64,000 nucleotides of DNA from Cloacibacterium caeni (GCF_907163105.1 NZ_OU015321.1:1674001-1738000), one strand, 5' to 3'. Shown: positions 26,503 through 36,139, counted from the first letter of the stretch. The notes: a model not told the origin generated them from the letters alone. Program-made: numbers and translations.

Positions 26503-27627
26503 ATGTCTGAAGTAAAAATCATTCAAGTTACTACCGAAAAACAATTATCAGATTTTATCAAATTTCCGATGAATCTGTACAAAAATAATCAAAATTATGT
26601 ACCATCTTTAATCAAAGATGAGAAAAGCATTTGGAATAAAGAAGAAAACCCCGCTCTTGCCTATTCCGAAGCTAAGCAATTTTTGGCTTATAAAGATGAT
26701 GAAATCGTAGGAAGAATTGCCGTGATGATTAATCACAAAGAAGCCCAAGAACTCGGCATAGAAAAAGTAAGATTCGGGTGGTTAGATTTTATAGATGATG
26801 AAGCCGTTTCTAAAGCTCTCATTGACACTGCTATTACTTACGCCAAAGAAAAAAATATCAAAAAAATAGAAGGACCGATGGGTTTTACCAATCTAGACAA
26901 GGCAGGAATGCTCACTTTCGGGTTTGACAGATTGGCAACGATGATTGGAATTTACAATTTCAGTTATTATCCAAAACATTTAGAAAAATTGGGATTGGTG
27001 AAAGAAAAAGAATGGGTAGAATTTGAAATTATGTTTCCTGATGTTTTACCAGATAAAGTTGAAAAATTCAGCCAACTCATCGCAGAAAAATATCAACTAA
27101 AAACCATAAAATTCAATTCTAAAGAAGAAATTCTTCCTTTAGTAGAACCGATGTTTAAGTTACTAGACGAAACATACAAAAATCTTTCTACTTACACTCC
27201 AATTACTGATGAGCAAATCCTGCATTACAAAGAAAAATACTTCGGTTTTATAGATAAAGACTACATTATCTGCATAACTGATAAGGATGACAAGTTAATT
27301 TCTTTTGCGATTACCATGCCTTCATATTCCAGAGCTTTGCAAAAAGCCAATGGTAGTTTATTACCATTCGGATGGTATCATTTACTAAACGCTGGCAGAA
27401 AAAACGAAAGAGCTAACTTTTATTTGATAGGAATTCATCCAGAATACCAAAGAAGAGGAGTTACCGCTATTATTTTTAAAGAAATCTGGAAAACTTTTAA
27501 GAAAAAAGGGGTGAAATTTTTAGAGACCAATCCAGAGCTTGAAGAGAACAAAAACATACAGTTACTTTGGCAAGACTATAATCCGGTAAACCACAAGAGA
27601 CGAAGAACTTACTCTTTAGAATTTTAA
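26503..27627 (+). CDS. GNAT-superfamily N-acetyltransferase-like protein (YghO-like)
   Basis: A 374-residue protein whose C-terminal half has the GNAT fold, with the acetyl-CoA loop FYLIGIHPEYQRRGVTAIIF near residue 325. The N-terminal half (SDFIKFPMNLYKNNQNYVPSL, EGPMGFTNLDKAGML) is typical of a widespread Bacteroidetes family without a proven substrate. It precedes a small membrane protein and complex I. The chemistry is inferred from fold only. Confidence 0.75.
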   Translation: MSEVKIIQVTTEKQLSDFIKFPMNLYKNNQNYVPSLIKDEKSIWNKEENPALAYSEAKQFLAYKDDEIVGRIAVMINHKEAQELGIEKVRFGWLDFIDDEAVSKALIDTAITYAKEKNIKKIEGPMGFTNLDKAGMLTFGFDRLATMIGIYNFSYYPKHLEKLGLVKEKEWVEFEIMFPDVLPDKVEKFSQLIAEKYQLKTIKFNSKEEILPLVEPMFKLLDETYKNLSTYTPITDEQILHYKEKYFGFIDKDYIICITDKDDKLISFAITMPSYSRALQKANGSLLPFGWYHLLNAGRKNERANFYLIGIHPEYQRRGVTAIIFKEIWKTFKKKGVKFLETNPELEENKNIQLLWQDYNPVNHKRRRTYSLEF

Positions 27628-27637
27628 AAATTTAGAA

Positions 27638-27817
27638 ATGAAAACTCAACTTTATTATTACATTGGCATTATCATCATGTATGTGATGTACAATCAGTTT
27701 TTCCAAGTAAAAGATGAGAAAACTAACGCTATTATTAATATTTTGTTTGCGAGTTTTCTTTTTGGGTACATTGCATTCATTGCTTTTAAGGTTTTAAAAA
27801 ACCTCAAGAACAAGTAG
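27638..27817 (+). CDS. Small two-helix membrane protein (59 aa)
   Basis: An ATG ORF 10 bases downstream of the GNAT gene. The protein has two strongly hydrophobic segments (about residues 5-22 and 31-51) joined by QVKDEKTN, and a basic C-terminal tail KVLKNLKNK. It is not similar to a named family that I recognise. The location between the GNAT gene and nuoA suggests co-transcription with GNAT; a link with complex I is not shown. Confidence 0.6.
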   Translation: MKTQLYYYIGIIIMYVMYNQFFQVKDEKTNAIINILFASFLFGYIAFIAFKVLKNLKNK

Positions 27818-27903
27818 TTATTTTTATTAATTCTAAATTAGAGAAAACCCTTTTTTAGAAAGAAAAGTGTTTAAAAATACTTCTCGTTTCTATTTATATT
27901 TCG

Positions 27904-27911
27904 TAAATTTG
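27904..27911 (+). promoter_or_regulatory. -7 box of the nuo operon
   Basis: TAAATTTG, 23 bases before nuoA, in a 117-base gap. No clear TTG is seen at -33. Confidence 0.55.
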
Positions 27912-27934
27912 CCAGTTAGAAATACTTAATAGAG

Positions 27935-28306
27935 ATGAATTTACCTGATAATTATATCCCTGTTCTTATTCAGGCGGCAGTAGGCTTAGGTTTTGTGTTA
28001 TTTACTTTATACGCATCACACAATTGGGGTCCTAAAAGACACACTTCTGGAGCTACTAAAGATGACACTTTCGAGTGTGGAATTGAAGTAGAAGGAAATG
28101 CAAGAACTCCGTTTTCTGTAAAATATTTTCTTACCGCTATTTTATTCGTTTTATTCGACATAGAAATTGTTTTTTTCTATCCTTACGCTGTAAATTTTAA
28201 AGAATTAGGATTTGAAGGATTCCTTGCTGTAACTACGTTTATAGCAATCTTCTTCATAGGATTTTTCTATGTACTAAAACGTGGAGCTTTAGATTGGAAT
28301 AAGTAA
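27935..28306 (+). CDS. nuoA: NADH-quinone oxidoreductase subunit A
   Basis: A 123-residue membrane subunit with three TM helices (about 8-26, 68-88, 95-115). The conserved loop DDTFECGIEVEGNARTPF and the FDIEIVFFYPYAV motif of NuoA are present. It is the first gene of the 14-gene complex I operon in canonical A-N order. Confidence 0.95.
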   Translation: MNLPDNYIPVLIQAAVGLGFVLFTLYASHNWGPKRHTSGATKDDTFECGIEVEGNARTPFSVKYFLTAILFVLFDIEIVFFYPYAVNFKELGFEGFLAVTTFIAIFFIGFFYVLKRGALDWNK

Positions 28307-28374
28307 ATTTATACCGCTAAAGTGTTTTACACATTAGAGTAAGATTTTTCAAAAAAACTTTAAAAAAATTAAAA

Positions 28375-28932
28375 ATGTCAGATAATAAACCTGTAATCAA
28401 TACTAATGCACCTGCGCCTCCAGGAATAGAAGGTGAAGGTTTTTTCGCAGGAAAATTAAGCGATATTATCGGTATGGCTCGTAAGTTTTCGCTTTGGCCA
28501 TTACCATTTGCTACTTCTTGTTGTGGTATCGAATTTATGGCAACTATGGCTCCTAACTATGATTTATCTAGATTCGGGGCAGAGAGAATGAGTTTCTCGC
28601 CAAGACAAGCAGATATCCTACTGGTTTGTGGTACTATTTCTAAAAAATTAGCTCCAGTTCTTAAACAAGTTTATACACAGATGGCAGAACCAAGATGGGT
28701 AGTTGCTGTAGGTGCTTGTGCAAGTAGTGGTGGTATTTTTGATACTTATTCTGTTTTACAAGGAATTGATAAAATTATTCCTGTAGATGTATATGTTCCA
28801 GGATGCCCACCAAGACCAGAACAAATTCTTGAAGGTTACATGCAAGTACAAGCTTTGGCAGAAAACGAAAGCTTAAGAAGAAGAGATTTACCAGAATACA
28901 AAGCTTTATTAGAAAGCTACGGAATTAAGTAA
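28375..28932 (+). CDS. nuoB: NADH-quinone oxidoreductase subunit B
   Basis: A 185-residue peripheral subunit carrying the terminal 4Fe-4S cluster N2. Cluster ligands are visible: the tandem Cys in TSCCGIEF, Cys in VGACASSGG and Cys in VPGCPPRPE. It sits at the junction with the membrane arm and passes electrons to quinone. The length is typical. Confidence 0.96.
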   Translation: MSDNKPVINTNAPAPPGIEGEGFFAGKLSDIIGMARKFSLWPLPFATSCCGIEFMATMAPNYDLSRFGAERMSFSPRQADILLVCGTISKKLAPVLKQVYTQMAEPRWVVAVGACASSGGIFDTYSVLQGIDKIIPVDVYVPGCPPRPEQILEGYMQVQALAENESLRRRDLPEYKALLESYGIK

Positions 28933-29057
28933 TTTGAAAATGTAAAGATTTGAATTTCAAGTCTTACGTTTATCAAAAATAAATTTGAAACAATAATAGA
29001 AACAAATTTTTGAAGGCGATGTAATTTACCTCGATTTCAAATTTTCAAATTAATAAT

Positions 29058-29552
29058 ATGACAAGCGAATTTGTTTTAGAAGCCATCAATAGAGAATTTC
29101 CAGAAGCAGTGATTTCTTCGTCTGAACCTTATGGATTTCTTACTGTAGAAGTAAAAAAAGAAGAGCTTAAAAAAGTGATTCATCACCTTAAAGAGTCTTC
29201 TCTTAATTTTATGTTCCTTACAGATATTTGTGGTATTCATTATCCAGACCATAAGGAGAAGGAACTTGGAGTAATCTATCACCTTCATAATTTACAAGAA
29301 AATTTTAGAATAAGAATCAAAAGCTTTTTCCCAAAAGATAATGCCGAGGTAGATTCTATCACAGACTTGTATTCAGGAGCCAATTGGATGGAAAGAGAAA
29401 CATATGATTTCTACGGAATTACGTTTAAAGGTCACCCAGATTTAAGAGTTATTCTAAATATGGAAGAACTAGGGTATCACCCTCTTCTAAAAGAATATGC
29501 ACTAGAAGATGGAACCAGAACTGACAAAGACGACTCTATGTTCGGTAGATAA
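29058..29552 (+). CDS. nuoC: NADH-quinone oxidoreductase subunit C
   Basis: A 164-residue peripheral-arm subunit. The signature YSGANWMERETYDFYGI and the C-terminal LRVILNMEELGYHPLLKEY are present. It is separate from NuoD here, unlike the NuoCD fusion of E. coli. It is preceded by a 125-base AT-rich gap made of TTTCAAAT-like words. Confidence 0.95.
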   Translation: MTSEFVLEAINREFPEAVISSSEPYGFLTVEVKKEELKKVIHHLKESSLNFMFLTDICGIHYPDHKEKELGVIYHLHNLQENFRIRIKSFFPKDNAEVDSITDLYSGANWMERETYDFYGITFKGHPDLRVILNMEELGYHPLLKEYALEDGTRTDKDDSMFGR

Positions 29553-29574
29553 AAATTCTGAAATCTAAATTATT

Positions 29575-30798
29575 ATGAAAGACAATCAATTATCAAATAT
29601 ACTTAGCCAATACGATGCTCAAGAGCAAGTAGACGGTCAATTATATACACTGAACCTCGGTCCTACTCACCCTGCTACACACGGAATTTTCCAAAATGTG
29701 TTAACCATGGATGGTGAGAGAATTCTTCATTCTGAACAAACCGTAGGTTATATTCACAGAGCTTTTGAAAAAATTGCTGAACGTAGAAATTTCACACAAA
29801 TTACCACTCTTACAGACCGTTTAAATTATTGCTCTGCACCTATCAATAACATTGGTTGGCACATGACAGTAGAAAAACTTCTAGGGATTGAAATGCCAAA
29901 AAGAGTAGATTACATGCGTGTTATCATGATGGAATTGGCTCGTATTGCAGACCACTTGGTTTGTAACTCCGTAATTGCTGTAGATACAGGAGCTTTAACT
30001 GGTTTCACCTACGTTTTCCAAGACAGAGAAAAAATTTACGATATCTACGAACAAGTTTGTGGCGCTAGAATGACTACAAACATGGGTAGAATTGGTGGCT
30101 TCGAGAGAGATTTCACTCCTAAATTCCACGAATTATTAAAAGATTTCTTAAAAACTTTCCCTGCAAGATTCCAAGAATTTTCAAATTTAGTAGAAAGAAA
30201 CAGAATCTTCATGGACAGAACCATCGGTGCTGGTCCTATTAGTGCAGAACGTGCATTAAATTACAGTTTTGTAGGTCCTAACTTAAGAGCTGCTGGTGTA
30301 GATTATGACGTGAGAGTAGCAAGTCCTTATTCATCATATCAAGATTTTGATTTCAATATTCCTATTGGTACTGGTGGAGATACTTATGATAGATTCATGG
30401 TTCGTCAACAGGAAATTTGGGAAAGTTTGAAAATCATTAACCAAGCTTATAACAATTTACCGGAAGGAGATTTCCATGCAGATGTACCAGAATTTTTCTT
30501 ACCAGAAAAAGCAGAAGTATACAATAACATGGAAGCATTAATCTATCACTTCAAAATCGTGATGGGTGAAACTGATATTCCTGCCGGCGAAGTTTATCAT
30601 TCTGTAGAAGGTGGAAACGGTGAACTTGGTTTCTATTTAGTAAGTGATGGCGGTAGAACTCCATACAGATTGCACTTTAGAAGACCTTGTTTTATCTATT
30701 ATCAAGCGTATCCAGAAATGATTAAAGGTGCCGTAATTTCTGATGCAATCGTTACGATGAGTAGCATGAACGTGATTGCTGGAGAATTAGACGGATAA
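29575..30798 (+). CDS. nuoD: NADH-quinone oxidoreductase subunit D
   Basis: A 407-residue quinone-site subunit related to the large subunit of NiFe hydrogenases. LNLGPTHPATHG contains the quinone-binding His, and YIHRAFEK, NYCSAPINNIGWHM and the C-terminal DAIVTMSSMNVIAGELDG match the family. It forms the quinone chamber with NuoB and NuoH. Confidence 0.96.
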   Translation: MKDNQLSNILSQYDAQEQVDGQLYTLNLGPTHPATHGIFQNVLTMDGERILHSEQTVGYIHRAFEKIAERRNFTQITTLTDRLNYCSAPINNIGWHMTVEKLLGIEMPKRVDYMRVIMMELARIADHLVCNSVIAVDTGALTGFTYVFQDREKIYDIYEQVCGARMTTNMGRIGGFERDFTPKFHELLKDFLKTFPARFQEFSNLVERNRIFMDRTIGAGPISAERALNYSFVGPNLRAAGVDYDVRVASPYSSYQDFDFNIPIGTGGDTYDRFMVRQQEIWESLKIINQAYNNLPEGDFHADVPEFFLPEKAEVYNNMEALIYHFKIVMGETDIPAGEVYHSVEGGNGELGFYLVSDGGRTPYRLHFRRPCFIYYQAYPEMIKGAVISDAIVTMSSMNVIAGELDG

Positions 30799-30920
30799 AA
30801 AGATATAAATTTTAGATTATAAATTTTAAATTACTAATCTAAAAAATCCATAGTTAATTATTTGAATTAAAGATATTTAAAATCTAAAATTCAGAATTTA
30901 AAATTTAAAATTTTAAAGAA

Positions 30921-31430
30921 GTGAGCGAAACAATTGCTTTTAAACCAGAAACTTTAGAAAAAGTAAAACAAATCATTGCAAGATATCCAGAAGGAAAACA
31001 AAAATCTGCATTAATTCCTGTGCTTCACTTAGCGCAGAAGGAATTTGGCGGTTGGTTAGACGTTCCTGTGATGGATTATGTAGCAAGTGTTTTAGAAATT
31101 ACTCCAATAGAAGTGTATGAAGTAGCTACTTTCTACACCATGTTTAATATGCAACCTGTAGGAAAATACGTATTAGAAGTTTGCGTTACAGGACCTTGTA
31201 TGTTAAGAGGAAGTGATGATATCGTAAATTATATCAAAGAAAAATTAGGCATCAAAGCTGGCGAAACTACTGCAGATGGTTTATTTACTCTAAAACCTGC
31301 AGAATGTCTTGGAGCTTGCGGTTATGCACCAATGATGCAACTTGGAAAATTCTATCACGAAAATTTAACTAAAGAAAAAGTAGACGAAATCCTTGAGCTT
31401 TGCAGACAAGGACAAATCGCTCTTGATTAA
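30921..31430 (+). CDS. nuoE: NADH-quinone oxidoreductase subunit E
   Basis: A 169-residue thioredoxin-like subunit with the 2Fe-2S cluster N1a. The four ligands are in CVTGPCMLRG and CLGACGYAP. The start is GTG. The 122-base gap upstream is filled with AAAATTTA-like words. Its presence with NuoF and NuoG shows this complex oxidises NADH, unlike the 11-subunit forms of many Bacteroidales. Confidence 0.94.
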   Translation: MSETIAFKPETLEKVKQIIARYPEGKQKSALIPVLHLAQKEFGGWLDVPVMDYVASVLEITPIEVYEVATFYTMFNMQPVGKYVLEVCVTGPCMLRGSDDIVNYIKEKLGIKAGETTADGLFTLKPAECLGACGYAPMMQLGKFYHENLTKEKVDEILELCRQGQIALD

Positions 31431-31442
31431 TAAATAACAGTT

Positions 31443-32795
31443 ATGAGTAAAAAACTTTTACTTAAAAACGCACACATAGAAGGTATCAGACATTTTGATA
31501 CTTACAGAGAACATGGAGGTTACCAGTCTGTAGAAAAAGCATTAAAAATGACTCCAGACCAAATTGTAGAAGAAGTAAAAACTTCAGGTCTTAGAGGTCG
31601 TGGTGGTGCTGGTTTCCCTACAGGAATGAAATGGAGCTTCCTAGCAAAACCAGAAGGTGTGCCTAGATATTTGGTTGTAAATGCAGACGAATCTGAACCT
31701 GGAACTTTCAAAGACAGATATTTGATGGAGTTTCTTCCTCATCTTTTGATTGAAGGAATGATTATCGCATCTTATGCATTAGGTTCTAACACTTCTTACA
31801 TCTACATCAGAGGAGAATATGCATGGATTCCAGATATTTTAGAACAAGCAATTGACGAAGCTAAAAAAGCAGGTTTCCTAGGTAAAAATATTTTAGGCAG
31901 TGGTTTCGATTTAGAAATTTATGTTCAAAGAGGAGCTGGTGCTTACATCTGTGGAGAAGAAACTGCACTTTTAGAATCACTAGAAGGAAAACGCGGAAAT
32001 CCTAGATTAAAACCACCTTTCCCTGCGGTAAAAGGTCTTTGGCAATGTCCAACTGTGGTAAATAACGTAGAAACCATCGCTGCAGTAGTTCCAATTATAG
32101 ATATTACAGGAGCAGAATACGCTAAAATTGGTGTAGGACGTTCTACAGGTACTAAATTAATTTCCGCTTGCGGAAACATCAATAAACCAGGAGTTTACGA
32201 AATAGATATGACCATCACTGTAGAAGAATTTATCTACTCTGATGAATATTGTGGAGGAATTCCGAATGGTAAAAAATTAAAAGCATGTATTCCTGGAGGT
32301 TCTTCAGTTCCAATTGTTCCAGCAAATTTATTGCTTAAAACAGCTTCTGGCGAACCAAGATACATGAACTACGAATCTCTTTCTGATGGCGGTTTCGCTA
32401 CAGGAACTATGATGGGTTCTGGTGGTTTCATTGTTTTAGATGAAGACCAATGTGTGGTAAAACACACCATGACCTTAGCACATTTCTACAACCACGAAAG
32501 TTGCGGACAATGTACACCTTGTCGTGAAGGAACTGGATGGATGTATAAAATTCTAAAAAAAATAGAATCAGGACAAGGCGAAATGAAAGACATCGACTTG
32601 CTATGGGATATTCAGAGAAAAATTGAAGGAAACACCATTTGTCCATTAGGAGATGCAGCAGCTTGGCCTGTAGCAGCAGCAATTCGTCATTTTAGAGATG
32701 AATTCGAATGGCATATCAATAATCCAGAATGCTTAACCAGAAATTATGGAATTGCACATTATGCAGATCCACTTCCGGTAGTTGAAAAACAATAA
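31443..32795 (+). CDS. nuoF: NADH-quinone oxidoreductase subunit F
   Basis: A 450-residue NADH-oxidising subunit with FMN and cluster N3. The nucleotide/flavin motif GLRGRGGAGFPTGMKWSF is near residue 50, GAGAYICGEETALLESLEG near 165, and the 4Fe-4S ligands CGQCTPCREG and CPLGDAAAW near the C-terminus. It starts 12 bases after nuoE. Confidence 0.96.
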   Translation: MSKKLLLKNAHIEGIRHFDTYREHGGYQSVEKALKMTPDQIVEEVKTSGLRGRGGAGFPTGMKWSFLAKPEGVPRYLVVNADESEPGTFKDRYLMEFLPHLLIEGMIIASYALGSNTSYIYIRGEYAWIPDILEQAIDEAKKAGFLGKNILGSGFDLEIYVQRGAGAYICGEETALLESLEGKRGNPRLKPPFPAVKGLWQCPTVVNNVETIAAVVPIIDITGAEYAKIGVGRSTGTKLISACGNINKPGVYEIDMTITVEEFIYSDEYCGGIPNGKKLKACIPGGSSVPIVPANLLLKTASGEPRYMNYESLSDGGFATGTMMGSGGFIVLDEDQCVVKHTMTLAHFYNHESCGQCTPCREGTGWMYKILKKIESGQGEMKDIDLLWDIQRKIEGNTICPLGDAAAWPVAAAIRHFRDEFEWHINNPECLTRNYGIAHYADPLPVVEKQ

Positions 32796-32840
32796 TATTA
32801 GACATTAATAAAGCTAAAGCTTAATTCATAATACTTAGAA

Positions 32841-33845
32841 ATGAGCGAAGAAATTAAAAAATTTAAAGTAACCATTGATGGGCAAACTACGGAAGTAGAA
32901 CCAGGTACTACCATTCTAAACGCAGCGCGCCAGATTGGTGGAAAATCTGTTCCTCCAGCAATGTGTTATTACAGCAAATTAGAAAACAGTGGCGGTAGAT
33001 GCAGAACTTGCTTAGTAGAAGTTTCTAAAGGCTCTGAAGCAGATCCTCGTCCTATGCCAAAATTGGTAGCAAGCTGTAGAACTACAGTAATGGACGGTAT
33101 GGAAGTGAAAAACCTTACTTCTGAAAAAACGCAAGAAGCAAGAAAAGCCGTTACCGAATTCCTTTTACTCAATCACCCACTAGATTGCCCTATTTGTGAC
33201 CAAGCTGGTGAATGTCACCTTCAAGATTTAGGTTACGAACATGGTCTTCAGCAAACCAGAAATGATTTTGAAAAAAATACGTATGACGCTGATGATTTAG
33301 GACCAAACATTAAGCTAAACATGAACAGATGTATCTTGTGTGCAAGATGCGTTTTGGTAGCTAACCAATTGACGAATACTCGTGAGCACGGAATTCTTTT
33401 CAGAGGTGAGCACGCAGAAATCTCTACTTATCTTAACAAAGCTTTAGATAATGACTTTATTGGAAACGTAATAGACGTTTGTCCAGTTGGAGCATTAACA
33501 GATAGAACAGCAAGATTTGCAAGCAGAGTTTGGTTTACAAAACCGGTTGATGCTACTTGTACTTGTTCTAAATGTTCTGGTAAAGCAGTTCTTTGGATGA
33601 AAGGAGACGAAATCGTAAGAGTAACTGCCAGAAAAGATCAATACGGAGAAGTAGAAGAATTTATCTGCAACGAATGTAGATTCGAGAAAAAAGATGTAAA
33701 ACACTGGAACATAGAAGGACCAAGACACATCAGCAGACATTCTGTAATTTCTCTTAACCACTATCAGAAACCAGAAGATGCTGAAGTGGAAAAATTAGAA
33801 TATGAAAACGCTAAAGAAATTAGCAAAAAAGATAATTTAGAATAA
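32841..33845 (+). CDS. nuoG: NADH-quinone oxidoreductase subunit G, short form
   Basis: A 334-residue Fe-S subunit. The ligand sets in order are: 2Fe-2S (CYYSKLENSGGRCRTC), the His-coordinated cluster (HPLDCPICDQAGECHLQD), 4Fe-4S (CILCARC, CPVGALTD) and a further Cys set (CTCSKC, FICNEC). The molybdopterin-like domain that makes E. coli NuoG about 900 residues is missing. This is the usual form in Flavobacteriia rather than a truncation, since the reading ends cleanly before nuoH. Confidence 0.93.
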   Translation: MSEEIKKFKVTIDGQTTEVEPGTTILNAARQIGGKSVPPAMCYYSKLENSGGRCRTCLVEVSKGSEADPRPMPKLVASCRTTVMDGMEVKNLTSEKTQEARKAVTEFLLLNHPLDCPICDQAGECHLQDLGYEHGLQQTRNDFEKNTYDADDLGPNIKLNMNRCILCARCVLVANQLTNTREHGILFRGEHAEISTYLNKALDNDFIGNVIDVCPVGALTDRTARFASRVWFTKPVDATCTCSKCSGKAVLWMKGDEIVRVTARKDQYGEVEEFICNECRFEKKDVKHWNIEGPRHISRHSVISLNHYQKPEDAEVEKLEYENAKEISKKDNLE

Positions 33846-33876
33846 TTTGGAGAAAGATGAATGGTTAAAGATTCTC

Positions 33877-33911
33877 AAAATCTAAAATCTAAAATCTAAA
33901 ATCTAAAATCT
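33877..33911. repeat. Exact heptanucleotide array (AAAATCT)x5
   Basis: Five perfect copies of AAAATCT end 9 bases before the nuoH ATG. Copy number could change by slippage and alter the translation-initiation region of nuoH. Confidence 0.9.
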
Positions 33912-33920
33912 CATAAAGAA

Positions 33921-34970
33921 ATGGATTTAATACTTTTCAAAACAATACTTGTAGTATCACTTTTCGCCCTATCTATGGCTGTAGCAGCCTACTCTACTTG
34001 GGCCGAGAGAAAAGTGGCTGCCATTATGCAAGACAGAATTGGTCCCAACAGAAGCTGGAAATTCGGTTTACTTCAACCATTAGCTGACGGTGGAAAATTC
34101 TTCTTCAAGGAAGACTTTATCCCAGAAAAAGCAGAAAAATTCTTATTTTTCTTCGGGCCTGGTTTAGTAATGTTTATTTCACTAATTACAGGAGCCGTAA
34201 TTCCTTGGGGAAAATCTCTGAATATTGGCGGACAATCTTTTGATTTACAAGTAGCCAATCTAGATGTAGGCGTTCTCTACTTAATGGGAATGGTTTCTAT
34301 CGGTGTTTACGGAATTATGATTGGAGGCTGGGCTTCTAACAATAAATATTCATTAATCGGAGCAATTAGAGCTTCATCTCAAATGATTTCTTACGAATTA
34401 GCAATGGGGCTATCTCTATTGGCTATTATCATGATGAACAGTTCTCTAGACCTTAAGGTAATTGCAGAATCTCAAAGTGGATGGTATGGTATGAAATGGA
34501 ATATCTTCTTCCAACCATTAGCATTTATCATCTTCTTTGTAGCAGCATTAGCAGAAACCAATAGAGCTCCATTTGATTTACCAGAATGTGAAACAGAATT
34601 AGTAGGAGGTTTCCACACAGAATATTCTGCGATGAAACTAGGACTTTTCTTATTCGGTGAATATGTAAACTTATTTATTTCTTCAGCATTAATCACTACC
34701 CTTTTCTTAGGAAGTTACAATTTCCCAGGATTAGCTTGGATTGGTGAAAACTGGGGAGAAAACGCAGCTGGAATTGCAAGTATTTTAGCATTCTTGGCTA
34801 AAACCATTGCCGTAATCCTTACCTTTATGTGGATTAGATGGACTTTACCAAGATTTAGATATGACCAATTAATGCACCTTGGCTGGAAATCATTAATTCC
34901 GCTTGCATTAGTAAACTTGTTGGTAACTGGAGCTTTAGTTCTTTTGAACCAACATTATCAATGGATTTAA
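33921..34970 (+). CDS. nuoH: NADH-quinone oxidoreductase subunit H
   Basis: A 349-residue membrane subunit with about eight TM helices, linking quinone reduction to proton pumping. Signature loops TWAERKVAAIMQDRIGPNR and AALAETNRAPFDLPE with ELVGGFHTEYSAMK are intact, including the acidic residues near the quinone tunnel. Confidence 0.96.
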   Translation: MDLILFKTILVVSLFALSMAVAAYSTWAERKVAAIMQDRIGPNRSWKFGLLQPLADGGKFFFKEDFIPEKAEKFLFFFGPGLVMFISLITGAVIPWGKSLNIGGQSFDLQVANLDVGVLYLMGMVSIGVYGIMIGGWASNNKYSLIGAIRASSQMISYELAMGLSLLAIIMMNSSLDLKVIAESQSGWYGMKWNIFFQPLAFIIFFVAALAETNRAPFDLPECETELVGGFHTEYSAMKLGLFLFGEYVNLFISSALITTLFLGSYNFPGLAWIGENWGENAAGIASILAFLAKTIAVILTFMWIRWTLPRFRYDQLMHLGWKSLIPLALVNLLVTGALVLLNQHYQWI

Positions 34971-35048
34971 TCATTTGAAATTGATTATTTGAAATTTGAA
35001 ATTATAAAAAAATTAAAAATTTAAGATAAAGTTTGAGTAGAGAAAAAC

Positions 35049-35076
35049 CTCACATCTCAAATCTCACATCTCAAAT
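35049..35076. repeat. Heptanucleotide array (CTCACAT/CTCAAAT)x4
   Basis: Two alternating heptamers, CTCACAT and CTCAAAT, are repeated twice each. The array ends 9 bases before the nuoI ATG, the same distance as the array before nuoH. Confidence 0.88.
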
Positions 35077-35085
35077 CTAATTTAT

Positions 35086-35640
35086 ATGAAACTAACCAAT
35101 AGATCAAAGGTAGCTTCTAACAAAAAGATGACTTTTGCAGAGAAAATTTATCTCCCTGCAATCATCAAAGGAATGGGAATTACCGGAAAACATGCGATAA
35201 TGACTCTTACTGGGAAACTACCTACGGTAAGCTACCCTGAAGAGCAAAGAGAATTTTCTAAAATTTATCGTGGATTACACGTTCTGAAGCGTGATGATGA
35301 AGGCAGAGAAAGATGTACTGCTTGTGGATTATGTGCGGTAGCTTGTCCAGCTGAAGCCATTACCATGACTGCGGGAGAACGTACCAAAGAGCAAAAACAT
35401 CTTTACAGAGAAGAAAAATATGCCGAAGTATATGAAATCAATATGCTAAGATGTATCTTCTGTGGATTATGCGAAGAAGCTTGTCCTAAATCTGCAATTT
35501 ATCTTACCGATAGAATTGTAAAACCAGAACAAAACAGAGGCTCATTTATCTACGGCAAAGATCTTTTGGTAGAAAGCATGGAAAACAGAATAGATATTTC
35601 TGAAAGACAAACAGAATCACAAAAAAAAGCTCTTAAATAA
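35086..35640 (+). CDS. nuoI: NADH-quinone oxidoreductase subunit I
   Basis: A 184-residue ferredoxin-like subunit carrying two 4Fe-4S clusters (N6a, N6b). The ligand motifs CTACGLCAVACPAEAI and CIFCGLCEEACPKSAI are complete. It hands electrons to NuoB. Its stop is immediately followed by the nuoJ ATG. Confidence 0.96.
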   Translation: MKLTNRSKVASNKKMTFAEKIYLPAIIKGMGITGKHAIMTLTGKLPTVSYPEEQREFSKIYRGLHVLKRDDEGRERCTACGLCAVACPAEAITMTAGERTKEQKHLYREEKYAEVYEINMLRCIFCGLCEEACPKSAIYLTDRIVKPEQNRGSFIYGKDLLVESMENRIDISERQTESQKKALK

Positions 35641-36135
35641 ATGGAACAGTTCTTATTCTTTTTTATCGCTTTAGTAGCGGTTGCAAGTGCTGTTTACTTT
35701 GTATTTGCAAGAAATCCTTTGTATGCAATTTTATCATTAATTGTTACTTTCTTTAGCATTGCTGCATTATATGTTTTATTAAATGCGCAGTTCTTAGGAA
35801 TTGTACAAATTATCGTGTACACAGGAGCCATCATGGTGTTATTCCTTTATGTATTAATGATGCTTAATCTTAATGCTAAAGACGAAAGCAAAAAACAAAA
35901 TCTCACGAAATTTATCGGTATTTTTTCTGCCGGAATCCTTTTCGTGGGAATGTTAGGAGCTTATAAAGGTCTTTCTCAATCGAATGTTGTTCAAAATATT
36001 GATAGCAGCATCGGTTTGACTAAAAACCTTGGAAAATTATTGTTTAACGAATATGTATTACCATTCGAACTCGCTTCTATCCTGATTTTAGCAGGTATTG
36101 TAAGCGCAGTATTAATTGGTAAAAAAGATTTATAG
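35641..36135 (+). CDS. nuoJ: NADH-quinone oxidoreductase subunit J
   Basis: A 164-residue membrane subunit with five predicted TM helices. The conserved helix with ILSLIVTFFSIAALYVLL and QIIVYTGAIMVLFLYVLMML (TM3, with the pi-bulge region in other organisms) fits NuoJ. Zero gap to nuoI suggests coupling. Confidence 0.94.
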   Translation: MEQFLFFFIALVAVASAVYFVFARNPLYAILSLIVTFFSIAALYVLLNAQFLGIVQIIVYTGAIMVLFLYVLMMLNLNAKDESKKQNLTKFIGIFSAGILFVGMLGAYKGLSQSNVVQNIDSSIGLTKNLGKLLFNEYVLPFELASILILAGIVSAVLIGKKDL

Positions 36136-36139
36136 AATT

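Noticed and set aside
32841-33845. Frameshift truncation of nuoG
   Set aside because: The reading ends cleanly before nuoH and no further NuoG-like coding remains in the 75-base gap; short NuoG is normal in this group.
33877-35076. CRISPR array in the nuo operon repeats
   Set aside because: The repeats are 7-base tandem units with no spacers and no cas genes.
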